From a virus, in the IMG/VR virus record IMGVR_UViG_3300032020_000004, positions 1 to 58,378 of that record: 58,378 nucleotides of DNA. The stretch is one strand, 5' to 3'. The position numbers and the translations under genes were made by a program. Positions 7,509 to 15,663 of this stretch are shown in pieces. The stretch's first letter is position 1, and each line of letters begins with the position of its first letter. The notes beneath the pieces were generated by a model, which worked only from the letters and a program-made list of their open reading frames with translations, searched no databases and had not been told where the DNA came from.

Positions 7509-8769
7509 AGCAGAACTGGTTGCTGTAATCAAGGCTAGAGATGAAGCCTCGGCTAAGATACGAGACATAGGTGTATCTGTTGATGCTATGTCCAAAAAGT
7601 TCTTGCTGGCCGGGGGTATTATGGTTGGGTTCGCCGGTGCCTTGGCTGGTGGTATATTCAAGCTAACTCAGTCTTATGCTAAAGCCGGTGAGGCAGTGTT
7701 AAATATGGCCGCAAAGACAGGTTTCAGCACACAGATGCTGTCGAAACTTAAATATGCAGCTGAGCAGTCAGGTGCCAGTCTCGGGGTGATCCAGTCTGCG
7801 TATCGCACAATGGCCCGGCAATTAGATGATGCCAGAGCAGGCTCCGAAGGAGCGCTGAAAGAATTTGAGAGATTGGGTATCGTTCTCGAGGATTTAGAGG
7901 GCTTGTCTCCTGAGGAACAGTTTATGCGTATCGCGATGGCTGTGGCTGCCATTGAAGGCCCCCTTGAGAGAGCAGCAGCTGCCCAAGCATTGTTTGGGAT
8001 GTCAGGTATGGAGTTGCTGCCGTTGTTATCTTTAGGAAAACAAGGCATTGCTGACTTGATGAACCAAGCTTCGGAATTGGGTGTTGTCTTTGACCAACTA
8101 GCTGCTGAGAAGGCCGCGGCTCTCAATGCAAAGATGACGGAGATGCAGACTGCCTTCCAAGGTGCTTCAAATTCGCTGGCTGAACAGTTTTTACCTGTGA
8201 TCACGACGTTTATTGAAAAGGTTACCTTAGTTGTTAAGGGAGTCAAAGAATGGATAGATGTGCATCCTGAATTGGCTCAATGGCTTTTATGGCTTATAGG
8301 AATAATTGGAACAGGGGGGGCGCTTTTAATAGCGTTTAATATCATCACCAATGCTATAAAGATGGCGGCGGCTGCCGTAGCAGTTCTTAAAGCTCTCATA
8401 ATGGGGCCCTGGGCTGTATTGGATATAATTGTGGCTGCCGCTGCTGCTGCAGCAGCTGTTGCATTGATTTGGAAAGGTATGGAATCAGTTGCTGGCAAAG
8501 TTCCCGAAATGCCAGCGATTCCAGCACTGCCAGGAGCGGAAAAACTGCAAGGGGGTGGCATAGTCAGGCGCCCGACTTTTGCTATGCTCGGTGAAGCAGG
8601 ACCCGAGGCGATCGTCCCTCTTTCTCGCGGCGGTATGGGCAGTACATATAATATCACTGTCCAATCTGAGGTATTTATGGGCAATGAGTCGGAGGCCAGA
8701 GACTTTGCCCAGAAGATACTTGGTTATATCAGAGAGGACCAGCGTAGAACCGTAGGTAGGGTAGCATGA
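7498..8769 (+). CDS. Tape measure protein (short)
   Basis: 423 residues, starting inside the end of the chaperone gene. It begins with a helical region (AKIRDIGVSVDAMSKKF), has hydrophobic stretches near residues 38-60 and 250-325, and ends with the typical tape-measure closing segment PTFAMLGEAGPEAIVPLSRGG (residues about 363-383, shown here in 21-residue outline as PTFAMLG then EAGPEAIVPL). Tape-measure length scales with tail length, so a short tail of the order of 60 nm is inferred. An IVRRP-GEAGPEA C-terminus is found in many siphoviruses. Confidence 0.85.
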   Translation: MATEAELVAVIKARDEASAKIRDIGVSVDAMSKKFLLAGGIMVGFAGALAGGIFKLTQSYAKAGEAVLNMAAKTGFSTQMLSKLKYAAEQSGASLGVIQSAYRTMARQLDDARAGSEGALKEFERLGIVLEDLEGLSPEEQFMRIAMAVAAIEGPLERAAAAQALFGMSGMELLPLLSLGKQGIADLMNQASELGVVFDQLAAEKAAALNAKMTEMQTAFQGASNSLAEQFLPVITTFIEKVTLVVKGVKEWIDVHPELAQWLLWLIGIIGTGGALLIAFNIITNAIKMAAAAVAVLKALIMGPWAVLDIIVAAAAAAAAVALIWKGMESVAGKVPEMPAIPALPGAEKLQGGGIVRRPTFAMLGEAGPEAIVPLSRGGMGSTYNITVQSEVFMGNESEARDFAQKILGYIREDQRRTVGRVA

Positions 8770-9236
8770 GTAAGGCAGTATATGGTGTCTTTGTCGATTG
8801 GGATTTGGATGACTATGAGAGTGAATATGCTGATATTTCAGCTGATGTTATAGAAATCCCCAAGATTATGAGGGGCAAGGAAGACCAGCTAGGGCACGCC
8901 CCTGCCGGTATTTGCGAAGTCAGGCTTAAAGACATTGCCCATAAATACTCGCCGGAGAATGAGGATTCGCCTCTATATGGTTTGCTTTTGCCCTATCGTC
9001 CTATAAGAGTGGCAGCGACCTTTGCTAGTATAGAATACGATCTATTCAACGGTTTCATCTCCAAGATAGTCCCGCATCCGCATTGGGCGAAGCAGGACTG
9101 CTATATCTACGCCACGGATGGGTTGGAGAAACTGTCCAAGAATATAATTAGCACAGAAGTCTATACTGCATCTTTCCAACAGAATTTGGGGAATGTGACT
9201 GCTTATGATTATCCCTATCTGCGATGGGAAGTTTAG
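8766..9236 (+). CDS. Baseplate hub/distal tail protein, N-terminal half (apparently split gene)
   Basis: 156 residues, overlapping the tape measure by ATGA. The pattern RGKEDQLGHAPAGICEVRL, PYRPIRVAATF, LFNGFISKI, then YIYATDGLEKLSKN, is that of the N-terminal domain of phage hub-type tail proteins. In intact relatives this is followed in the same polypeptide by a segment like GAIVNNVLDMIGWP, which here begins the gene at 10795. The last 20 or so residues after STEVYT do not fit the family and may come from the inserted DNA. Confidence 0.65.
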   Translation: MSKAVYGVFVDWDLDDYESEYADISADVIEIPKIMRGKEDQLGHAPAGICEVRLKDIAHKYSPENEDSPLYGLLLPYRPIRVAATFASIEYDLFNGFISKIVPHPHWAKQDCYIYATDGLEKLSKNIISTEVYTASFQQNLGNVTAYDYPYLRWEV

Positions 9237-9256
9237 ATAATTGAGAGGAGTTTTAG

Positions 9257-10297
9257 ATGACAGGTAGCGGAACAGCCTTAGACCCATATATCATATCAGA
9301 TGTCAATGACCTCCAGGCTATGGAAGATGACCTAGATGCCTACTATGAGCTAGGTTGTGATATTAATGCCTCTGGAACTGCGACTTGGAATGGTGGTGCT
9401 GGATTTGTGCCTATTGGACAAAGTTCCCCTTACTTTACAGGACACTTTGACGGTAAGGACTACACTATCTCAGCTTTGACTATCAACCGCCCTGCTACTG
9501 ACTGTATAGGCTTGTTTGGGATAACTGATGGGGCAGACATCCAAAATGTTAGCCTTATCTCAGTGAGTATTCATGGTCATGATTTTACGGGAGCATTGGT
9601 AGGTCTTATTGTAGGCGATGATGTCATATTGGATTGCTCCGCTTCGGGTGCAGTAATAGGAAATGATGGCGTTGGTGGGTTGATAGGATATGCTGTCAGT
9701 TCTTCTATAACTATCGCCGACTCCTTTTCTAGCTGTAGTGTTACTAGCGATGCGGCGGCAGGATTTGCAGATGAGGTCGGTGGCTTTATTGGCTACGGGA
9801 CAGGTATTGATGTTGATAGATGTTATGCAACTGGCGATGTTACCGCTTCGGGTGACGACGTAGGAGGTTTCATAGGACATTGGGGATGGGGAACAATAAA
9901 CCAATGTTTTGCGACTAATAATGTGTCTGCTCCTGATTATAGTGAGAACTTCGCTATTGGGGGTTTTGTTGGCTGGGCAGACGGAATTGCCAAAGACTGC
10001 TATGCCAAGGGTTCAGTTACAACTTCGGGAGATTACGCTGGAGGATTTTCAGGAGTCAGTCCTGCTAGTATGGAAAATTGCTACTCTACTGGTGCTGTGA
10101 GTGGGGTGGGTTCTAATGTTGGTGGTCTTAACGGTAATGAGGGTGGAGATGTTATCAACTGCTTCTGGGATACTCAAACCTCAGGGCAAGCGACAAGTGA
10201 AGGAGGAACTGGCAAGACCACAGCGCAGATGAAAAGAAAGCAGACATTCGTTGGCTGGAATTTTAGTGACATTTGGGGGAGCGGAGAGAGGGAGTAA
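9257..10297 (+). CDS. GLUG-repeat adhesin-like protein
   Basis: 346 residues. It starts with SGTALDPYIISDVNDL, followed by a domain with FTGHFDGKDYTISALTI, then at least five GLUG-type repeats (GGFIGYGTG, GGFIGHWGW, GGFVGWADG, GGFSGVSPA, GGLNGNEGG), each followed by a C-Y/F-A-G-V pattern, and a closing CFWDTQTSG segment. These repeats build beta-helical stalks in bacterial adhesins. It lies between the two hub halves, so it may be an exposed, host-binding tail component acquired from a bacterial gene. Confidence 0.75.
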   Translation: MTGSGTALDPYIISDVNDLQAMEDDLDAYYELGCDINASGTATWNGGAGFVPIGQSSPYFTGHFDGKDYTISALTINRPATDCIGLFGITDGADIQNVSLISVSIHGHDFTGALVGLIVGDDVILDCSASGAVIGNDGVGGLIGYAVSSSITIADSFSSCSVTSDAAAGFADEVGGFIGYGTGIDVDRCYATGDVTASGDDVGGFIGHWGWGTINQCFATNNVSAPDYSENFAIGGFVGWADGIAKDCYAKGSVTTSGDYAGGFSGVSPASMENCYSTGAVSGVGSNVGGLNGNEGGDVINCFWDTQTSGQATSEGGTGKTTAQMKRKQTFVGWNFSDIWGSGERE

Positions 10298-10299
10298 TA

Positions 10300-10794
10300 A
10301 TGATTAGTCCGACATTGGTTTATGATCCAGCAGAGGATTACTATGACGTTCATGCGCAGTATCAAGCCTGCCAATTCTGCTCTGCTCCGGTTGGAGCTCA
10401 CACGATTACTGGAGTTAGTCTTTGGTTGTATAGAACGGGAACGCTTGGAGCAGTAACAATAGGAGTTAAACTGTTTAAGGCTGGTAAACCTTATGGGGAT
10501 TATTTGACTTATACGATACTAACAGCAGATGAAGCGGATGCAAAAATCCCCTTATCGACTTCTGCTTGGGTACATACAAGTCTTCCCGCATATAGAATAG
10601 AATCAATCCTAACAAGATATTGCTTTGTGCTGACCGAGAGTGGTGGTAGTTCCTCGCATTTATATTGGGGATATAGCACTGAAGTGGGGGGAGCAACTGC
10701 TTACTATTCTGAGGATGGAGGTTCAACTTGGTCTCTCTTGCTATATGGAGGAGGACACTGCGACTTCTTGTTTAAGGAGCATGGGATAAAGTAG
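10300..10794 (+). CDS. Beta-sandwich (carbohydrate-binding-like) tail protein
   Basis: About 164 residues from the ATG at 10300 (GGAG lies 9 nt upstream; an earlier ATG at 10273 is inside the previous gene). The sequence alternates strands and turns (TGVSLWLYRTGTLGAVTIGV, YRIESILTRYCFVLTESGG, YYSEDGGSTWSLLLYG) in the manner of jelly-roll domains that measure glycans. It shares the interruption site between the two hub halves with the GLUG gene. Binding function is inferred. Confidence 0.55.
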   Translation: MISPTLVYDPAEDYYDVHAQYQACQFCSAPVGAHTITGVSLWLYRTGTLGAVTIGVKLFKAGKPYGDYLTYTILTADEADAKIPLSTSAWVHTSLPAYRIESILTRYCFVLTESGGSSSHLYWGYSTEVGGATAYYSEDGGSTWSLLLYGGGHCDFLFKEHGIK

Positions 10795-12408
10795 ATGGCT
10801 GAAGTATATTACACTGACGGCGCCATTGTGAATAATGTTCTGGACATGATTGGTTGGCCAGAAGATAAGAGGGTCATTGATGTCACTCTGGGAACTACAT
10901 ATCCCAAATGGTGGACAGACCAGAGCCCGTTACAGATCATACACGACCTAGAGTTGATATCTCTTGGTTTCTTTTACGTGGATAATTATGGTAACGCCGT
11001 CTGGGAAGGCAGGAATACCCGGTCCAATGACCACCCTGTGGCAGTGGCCAGCTTTGATGACACAATGGTTGACCTCGTTTATGAACTAGACGAAAAGGAC
11101 ATTTTCAACAAAATTATCATAACAGCGGAATATGAAGATACTGAAACCATCGCCACTCCTGTAGTAAGAGAAGCCGTAGGTAGCGTTATTTTCAAATTAT
11201 ATTGGGATACGGAGTATGGACCCGAGTATATATACAAAATTATCAACACCGATGCTGATGCCATATCTTGGGGGTCACCTTCTGTTTATTGGTATAGTGA
11301 AGATTCAAAGGAATGGAGATCTAGCGCTCTTTTGTCTGTCACAAAAGTAACAGAAACAGTCGGCTATTGTAAAGTGAAAGTCTATAATATAAGTCCGACG
11401 GGCGTTGCTAGTGGCAAATATAGAATTGATATCCTCTATCAATATGAAGATATAGAGTATTCTGAGAACGTGGAGACTATTCAGACGGAGCACTGGGCTG
11501 AAGACGAAGATTCTCAAAATGCCTATGGGGTGAGAGTAAAAAAGATTGCCTTGCCCTTCAGGATGGATGCTCAAGACCTAGCAGAGTCTCTAGTCAACTT
11601 TTATTTGGCTTATTACAAAGACCCGATCGCCAGAATCAATATAACCATAGTTGGCAAAACTGATGCTCTGCTTACCGAGATCTTAACTCGTCAAATATCA
11701 GACCGGATAACTGTAATGAGTTCTGACTTGGGGATGTCGGCGGATTTTTACATCAATAAAGTAACCCACAAGATAGACAAGGGTCGGTTGCACAAGGCGA
11801 CCTACGAGCTGATTAAGCTGGAGAATGTGGCCCACACGCCTAGCAGGAGTCTATGGGTTCTGGGCAGCAGGGCAGGAACCTTAACTCTGCGCCCTAATGG
11901 TGCCGGCGACTTGACCGAATTGAGTAAATACCCAAATACAGGCGAGGCGAACTGGCAGGATGTAGATGATGTCTCCGCAGATGAAGATTCCTCCTATGTT
12001 TTTTGTGTCGAGAATGAATGGGTGTGGGATTTATATGAATTTGAGGACCACACTACAGAGGATGAGGAAATAAACACTGTTAGGCTTTGGGTTAGAGCGA
12101 GATGCTACCCAGACCTTTCGGGACTAATCGGTCATCCTGTTATTAAAACGCACGGCACTGAATATTATGGAAAATCACGGAACTTAACCTCAGTCTATAC
12201 CAATCTCGGCTGGCGTTTTGACACTAATCCGTACACAGGCTTGCCCTGGACGTGGGATGAGATTGATGATATACAGGCGGGGGTCGCCATAGGAGGCATT
12301 ACTACTCAGTATGCTAGATATACTCAGATATGGCTAGAGGTAAACTACGGGGGCATTGTCGGCTCAGAATTGGGGTATGATACCATTCTGGACATGAGGA
12401 GGAGTTAA
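10795..12408 (+). CDS. Baseplate hub/distal tail protein, C-terminal half
   Basis: 537 residues. Residues 4-60 (EVYYTDGAIVNNVLDMIGWP, TYPKWWTDQSPLQIIHDLE, then VDNYGNAVWEGR) correspond to the middle of hub-like tail proteins, and the region to about residue 350 continues that family (YELDEKDIFNKIIITAEYE, DRITVMSSDLGMSADFYI). The last 190 residues form an additional beta domain. EVYYT at the start mirrors STEVYT near the end of the N-terminal half (8766-9236), marking the probable break point. Confidence 0.65.
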   Translation: MAEVYYTDGAIVNNVLDMIGWPEDKRVIDVTLGTTYPKWWTDQSPLQIIHDLELISLGFFYVDNYGNAVWEGRNTRSNDHPVAVASFDDTMVDLVYELDEKDIFNKIIITAEYEDTETIATPVVREAVGSVIFKLYWDTEYGPEYIYKIINTDADAISWGSPSVYWYSEDSKEWRSSALLSVTKVTETVGYCKVKVYNISPTGVASGKYRIDILYQYEDIEYSENVETIQTEHWAEDEDSQNAYGVRVKKIALPFRMDAQDLAESLVNFYLAYYKDPIARINITIVGKTDALLTEILTRQISDRITVMSSDLGMSADFYINKVTHKIDKGRLHKATYELIKLENVAHTPSRSLWVLGSRAGTLTLRPNGAGDLTELSKYPNTGEANWQDVDDVSADEDSSYVFCVENEWVWDLYEFEDHTTEDEEINTVRLWVRARCYPDLSGLIGHPVIKTHGTEYYGKSRNLTSVYTNLGWRFDTNPYTGLPWTWDEIDDIQAGVAIGGITTQYARYTQIWLEVNYGGIVGSELGYDTILDMRRS

Positions 12409-12409
12409 G

Positions 12410-12586
12410 ATGGCTGATACATGGCATGAAGTGCTGGATTGGTTCGGGGGGCAGGTTGTCAACGAGGAGGACCTCGATGAGCAGATAAGCGACAATATGA
12501 CCTGGCTAAAGAATAGAATAGGTTTGCCATTTGCGGTGACCAATTATAGCTTTACTAACGTTTGCATGACGGCACCGGAGGATTAA
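12410..12586 (+). CDS. Small tail-region protein
   Basis: 58 residues, ATG after AGGAGGAGTTAAG. The helical acidic stretch NEEDLDEQISDNMTWLKNRI followed by GLPFAVTNYSF is common in short phage fibre-attachment or coiled-coil initiating peptides. No specific function known. Confidence 0.6.
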   Translation: MADTWHEVLDWFGGQVVNEEDLDEQISDNMTWLKNRIGLPFAVTNYSFTNVCMTAPED

Positions 12587-12605
12587 ATAATAAAGGAGGT
12601 GATCT

Positions 12606-13043
12606 ATGCCCGGATATGCTTGGGATGAATCGGCTGACGCAGTAGAGAAGATAACTGCTGCACGGCTGAATGACCAGAACGTAAGAGTCGCTAGTGGGTC
12701 TCTAGTTGCTGGCATCCAGCATGCCAAGATTTTCTCGTGGCAGAACGATGTAGTGAGCGGTGACATTTTAGTGTGGCTAATCTTAATCAGTATCACCACT
12801 CCAGCGACGCCCGCTGCCAAGATCAACGCCGGTCAGGCGGCCACTGAGATTGAGTCGGACGACATGATAGACGGTGGTGCCATAAACGCCGCAGGAACTA
12901 TCAACAGCATCATAAATGCCGGCACTAACGGCAAAGGTGCTCAGTACGTCGCCGACGACGAGTGGGTCACTGGGTTCGAGGACAACAGCGCCGCCTCGAC
13001 TGATTTGGTCGGCAAGTATTATATTTTCTATACCAAAGTATAA
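12606..13043 (+). CDS. Hypothetical minor structural protein
   Basis: 145 residues after AAAGGAGGTGATCT. It starts YAWDESADAVEKITAARLND and then turns beta-rich with several Ala/Gly/Thr stretches (ISITTPATPAAKINAGQAAT), like small tail-tip proteins. It follows the hub genes and precedes the membrane-protein pair. Confidence 0.55.
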   Translation: MPGYAWDESADAVEKITAARLNDQNVRVASGSLVAGIQHAKIFSWQNDVVSGDILVWLILISITTPATPAAKINAGQAATEIESDDMIDGGAINAAGTINSIINAGTNGKGAQYVADDEWVTGFEDNSAASTDLVGKYYIFYTKV

Positions 13044-13086
13044 AGAACTGAGAGTGGCTGAATGGGATTTGCATTAAAAGGAGGGT

Positions 13087-13257
13087 ATGATGGCTATACC
13101 ACAAATATTGCAGCGCTGCTATTTCTGTAAGCATTACTTTGAGAAGCTCAAGGTAGTGGCGATACGTGAGCGACCTGAGCAGGCAACTGTAGAGGTTTAT
13201 ATCTGCCAAGAATGTGAGGCACAGCTGGACAAGGGTGTGCGTACTGAAGAGCAGTAA
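13087..13257 (+). CDS. Small zinc-ribbon protein
   Basis: 56 residues with two CxxC knuckles, CYFC (residue about 12) and CQEC (about 42), separated by a charged linker, enough to bind one zinc ion. AGGAGG lies a few nt before ATGATG. One of about twenty such mini-proteins in this genome. Confidence 0.6.
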   Translation: MMAIPQILQRCYFCKHYFEKLKVVAIRERPEQATVEVYICQECEAQLDKGVRTEEQ

Positions 13258-13265
13258 TTGAGGAG

Positions 13266-13583
13266 GTGGTTGCAGTGGAAAAAGATGGCCCAGAGTTTCT
13301 GTTTGGTCAGATTATGGCCCGGCTTACCGAAGGTGATAAGGTGATGGGTAACCTGACCGAGCAGGTCAAAGAGGTGACCAAGGCAGTGTATAGGTTGCCC
13401 TGTGCAGTACATGAGGAGAAGATCAAGGAGCTGCAGGTCCGGCAGTATAAGCGTAATAATAAGAGTGAAAAGCAGAGTGAGATATCGCTTAATCTGAAGC
13501 ATGGGTTGCTAATCGCGATTACTTCTATTATGCTGAGTGCCCTAGTTGGTTTTCTGATGAGCTTGATAGTAAGACCTATCTGA
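13266..13583 (+). CDS. Haemolysin XhlA-like membrane protein
   Basis: 105 residues, GTG start after GGAGGTG. A long amphipathic helix (residues about 15-75) is followed by one transmembrane helix (LLIAITSIMLSALVGFLMSLI, residues about 80-100, of which the core is IAITSIMLSALVGFL) and a short tail. This one-TM, coiled-coil layout matches XhlA-type proteins that accompany holins. The next gene is a two-TM protein, so the pair is a candidate lysis module. Confidence 0.55.
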   Translation: MVAVEKDGPEFLFGQIMARLTEGDKVMGNLTEQVKEVTKAVYRLPCAVHEEKIKELQVRQYKRNNKSEKQSEISLNLKHGLLIAITSIMLSALVGFLMSLIVRPI

Positions 13584-13597
13584 AGGAGGAGGTTAAA

Positions 13598-13867
13598 ATG
13601 GTGGATTGGGACAAAGTGACAACCTTTATGCGTTCGGCTCAGAGGCCGTGGCTGGTCTTTCTGTTTCCATTGACAGCGGTTATCATTGCAATTTTGATAA
13701 CCTTTACTCTAATGCCGGCAGCGGTTAAGTTTGTTGACCGAGAAATTGCTCTCGTCATTATCGTGGCGCTGCTATTTCTTGTGACCAATGTTGCTACGGC
13801 TACAACGACTATCATGGCTTTTCTTTTCGGTGAGCGAGGGAGCAAGAAAAAAGAAGAGAAGCAATAA
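13598..13867 (+). CDS. Putative holin (two transmembrane helices)
   Basis: 89 residues after GAAGGAGGAGG. Hydrophobic helices at about residues 20-42 and 50-76 are joined by a short loop with VDREI and followed by a lysine-rich cytoplasmic tail (RGSKKKEEKQ). Size, topology and the position after an XhlA-like gene fit a class II holin. No cell-wall hydrolase is next to it. Confidence 0.6.
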   Translation: MVDWDKVTTFMRSAQRPWLVFLFPLTAVIIAILITFTLMPAAVKFVDREIALVIIVALLFLVTNVATATTTIMAFLFGERGSKKKEEKQ

Positions 13868-13874
13868 TACTCTG

Positions 13875-13889
13875 GTTGTAGCGCTGCAA
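13875..13889. promoter_or_regulatory. Palindromic operator-like site GTTGTAGCGCTGCAA
   Basis: This near-perfect palindrome belongs to the family GTTGTAG-N2-CTACAAC that recurs at promoters at 21812, 26236 and 30356 and in the leader at 51293. It lies about 20 bp upstream of the -35 box of the promoter at 13908. Confidence 0.6.
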
Positions 13890-13907
13890 GATGAATAAGT
13901 CCGGCTA

Positions 13908-13935
13908 TTGACTTTTGCCATCGGTGTGGTATAAT
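13908..13935 (+). promoter_or_regulatory. Sigma70-like promoter of the early region
   Basis: TTGACT (13908-13913), 16-bp spacer, TATAAT (13930-13935) preceded by TGG (extended -10). The predicted transcript begins near 13942 and enters the replication genes. It is the best match to a bacterial consensus promoter between the structural and early regions. Confidence 0.8.
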
Positions 13936-13967
13936 CATAATAACGGAACAAAGAAGGGAGTGAGGGG

Positions 13968-14144
13968 TTGAGGTTTTTTTGCGGTTACTGCCCAGCTGTG
14001 TTTAAGCAGTTTAAGGAGATAGTGGACCACTTTGAGTCTAAACATAGAAAGGAATATGAAGAAAGGAGGGAGCCATGGAAATCACAGTTAAATCGGTCAA
14101 AGTCGTTAAGACAGGCACCAACAAGAGCGGAGCCTGGGAGCTAA
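13968..14144 (+). CDS. Small C2H2 zinc-finger protein
   Basis: 58 residues from a TTG start with GAAGGGAG 11-18 nt upstream. Residues 5-26 read CGYC, twelve residues, H, four residues, H, a classic C2H2 spacing rarely seen in phages. The remainder is basic. The 3' third overlaps the next gene by 70 nt in another frame, so the true end or start could differ. A DNA- or RNA-binding regulator is possible. Confidence 0.5.
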   Translation: MRFFCGYCPAVFKQFKEIVDHFESKHRKEYEERREPWKSQLNRSKSLRQAPTRAEPGS

Positions 14145-14716
14145 TCCGGGTAACTACCCTAGACGGCACGGAATATACTACCTTTGATAAGAAGGTGAAG
14201 CACATGGGCGAAGGTGCTGTTATTGATATCGGCGAGCCCGATATCAAAGAGGGTAAAATCAGCTTCAAGGAAATAGTCAAGGTGGTCAAAGAGGGTCAAG
14301 CGCCAGCCGTAACCAGTGGTAATGGCAAGAGCCCAGAACAGATTGCGATAGAGCGCTGTAGCATTGAGGGCCAGACTGCCTACAATGGTATCATCCAGCT
14401 GATTGACCGGGAAGCTGCAGAAAAGGTTGACATAGTTCCTGCTGACCTGAAGACACTGACATTTGATTATGCTCGGGTTAAGATGTCGAAATCTCTGGCT
14501 AAGCCTGTTGCTGTAGTGAAGAAGACAGAGGCACCGGCTGAGCCAAGCGGTAATGGTGGCTTCAAGAATGCCGGGCAGTTCCTGGCCAAGTGTCAAGAGG
14601 TGTTCAGCCTGAATAGGAGCCAAGTGCTTGAGAATAACGAAGTGAAAGCACTGTATGATGCAGGTGAGTTTGATAAGGCATATCTGAAGCTAGCCGAGTT
14701 AAAAGCCGGTAAATAG
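14075..14716 (+). CDS. SSB-like OB-fold protein
   Basis: 213 residues. The N-terminal 70 residues are a plausible OB fold (TVKSVKVVKTGTNKSGAWEL, IRVTTLDGTEYTTFD, GAVIDIGEP), followed by a Gly/Asn-Gly-Lys linker, a helical middle, a second AEPSGNGG linker and a C-terminal helical domain. This modular layout and its place as first large early gene suggest single-strand DNA binding in phage replication or recombination. The acidic tail typical of bacterial SSB is absent. Confidence 0.55.
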   Translation: MEITVKSVKVVKTGTNKSGAWELIRVTTLDGTEYTTFDKKVKHMGEGAVIDIGEPDIKEGKISFKEIVKVVKEGQAPAVTSGNGKSPEQIAIERCSIEGQTAYNGIIQLIDREAAEKVDIVPADLKTLTFDYARVKMSKSLAKPVAVVKKTEAPAEPSGNGGFKNAGQFLAKCQEVFSLNRSQVLENNEVKALYDAGEFDKAYLKLAELKAGK

Positions 14717-14800
14717 CTTGCTGGTGTCCTACTACTTAAATTTGGACGAATGAAGAAGGAACGCTGTTCATAAGGGGTAGGGAGTGCCGAGCCAGCAAGC
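14716..14800 (+). ncRNA. Candidate structured RNA element closed by a 9-bp stem
   Basis: GCTTGCTGG (14716-14724) pairs perfectly with CCAGCAAGC (14792-14800). Inside are two small hairpins, GTCC/GGAC (14726-14729 with 14744-14747) and GAAC/GTTC (14759-14762 with 14766-14769, loop GCT). The result is a multibranched shape of 85 nt without coding potential, between the SSB-like gene and a small ORF. It lacks tRNA landmarks and a terminator U-run. Function unknown; could be a leader, processing or sRNA element. Confidence 0.4.
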
Positions 14801-14833
14801 CTGCCAGCCTAATAAATTAAGGAGGGAAAGGAT

Positions 14834-15007
14834 ATGACAATCAGAATTGGAGACCGCTTAGTAATCAAGAGAGAGGGGAAAATTCTTACCCCAGATGCAG
14901 GAGAGGCATACCACGAGTTTGAAGTATTAAAACAACCCTCTCTTGTAACTTTGCCAGAAAAAGTGGATAAGATTCTTTATGAGTTAATCGTAGAGATGCT
15001 TAAATAG
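14834..15007 (+). CDS. Hypothetical small protein
   Basis: 57 residues, with GGAGGGAAAGGAT before the ATG. The product starts with short beta strands (TIRIGDRLVIKREGKIL) and ends in a helix (VDKILYELIVEMLK). No family recognised. Confidence 0.55.
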   Translation: MTIRIGDRLVIKREGKILTPDAGEAYHEFEVLKQPSLVTLPEKVDKILYELIVEMLK

Positions 15008-15059
15008 GTAAGCAAGCCTGAGCCGAGGTAGATGCTCAATGTAGCAAAAGGGCGGGTAA

Positions 15060-15137
15060 ATGTTAAGCAACAATTGGCTTGATGCTGAAAGGATTTTCAC
15101 CTTGATTGGTGGAGAACCGACTAACTGGGATGAGTAA
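15060..15137 (+). CDS. Mini-ORF coupled to a membrane protein gene
   Basis: 25 residues (MLSNNWLDAERIFTLIGG then EPTNWDE). GGGCGGG lies about 8 nt upstream and its end overlaps the start of the next ORF by 8 nt. It may be a real small peptide or a coupling leader. Confidence 0.35.
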   Translation: MLSNNWLDAERIFTLIGGEPTNWDE

Positions 15138-15267
15138 TACGGTTGCAAGTCTAATCTTATGGGTGGTTTTTAGCGGAATGGCTCTGACATTTTTAGTTGT
15201 CCATTTCTGCATTGGAAAACTTGTTGAGAAATTCTTTGGTAGGTGGAGTGATGGCAAGCCAAACTAG
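15130..15267 (+). CDS. Small single-pass membrane protein
   Basis: 45 residues with one hydrophobic helix (ASLILWVVFSGMALTFLVVH, residues 6-25) and a basic C-terminus. The ATG overlaps the end of the preceding mini-ORF, and the next ORF overlaps its end by 17 nt. Function unknown. Confidence 0.5.
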   Translation: MSNTVASLILWVVFSGMALTFLVVHFCIGKLVEKFFGRWSDGKPN

Positions 15268-15394
15268 AATAGAGAAAACTAGGCGCCAGAGGAGAAGCAG
15301 GAGAAATACTTTTGGTCTAAAGACAAATCCTGGGAGGCTGAAAAGACGGACTAAAGCAACAAAAATACTAATGGATGAGGTAAAGGAGGAGTAA
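15251..15394 (+). CDS. Small highly basic protein
   Basis: 47 residues from ATG 15251, preceded by GGTAGGTGGAG. The middle is arginine/lysine-rich (RRQRRSRRN, then RLKRRTKATK), suggesting nucleic-acid binding. A longer reading from TTG/ATG 15197 is less likely because it lacks a ribosome binding site and overlaps the membrane ORF. Confidence 0.5.
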   Translation: MASQTRIEKTRRQRRSRRNTFGLKTNPGRLKRRTKATKILMDEVKEE

Positions 15395-15417
15395 AGGAGG
15401 AGAGAAAGGAGCAAACA

Positions 15418-15663
15418 ATGGACACTGACAAAACAACCTTGGCGTTGAAAAATGGAGATACTATATTGTTGAATCTTGAACATGGTGACCGTTTCACCTT
15501 TGAGACTGAGGAAGGCAATCTGCTAATCTATGCGCCTGAAATTTTAATTCTTACCCCAAAGGCTGTTAAGTGGTATAGAGTGTTCAAGTGGCTTACAGAT
15601 GTAATCACCTTTAGACCGACTATGGATTATAAGGAGGATAGAGATGAACCGTTACCGAATTGA
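15418..15663 (+). CDS. Hypothetical protein
   Basis: 81 residues with GGAGAGAAAGGAG before the ATG. A beta-rich first half (TTLALKNGDTILLNLEHGD, FTFETEEGNLLIY) is followed by KWYRVFKWLTDVITF. No known motif. Its end overlaps the next gene by 20 nt. Confidence 0.55.
   Translation: MDTDKTTLALKNGDTILLNLEHGDRFTFETEEGNLLIYAPEILILTPKAVKWYRVFKWLTDVITFRPTMDYKEDRDEPLPN

Noticed and set aside
14716-14800. tRNA gene
   Set aside because: The outer stem is 9 bp and there is no T-loop GTTCRA box, CCA or anticodon arm of right size.
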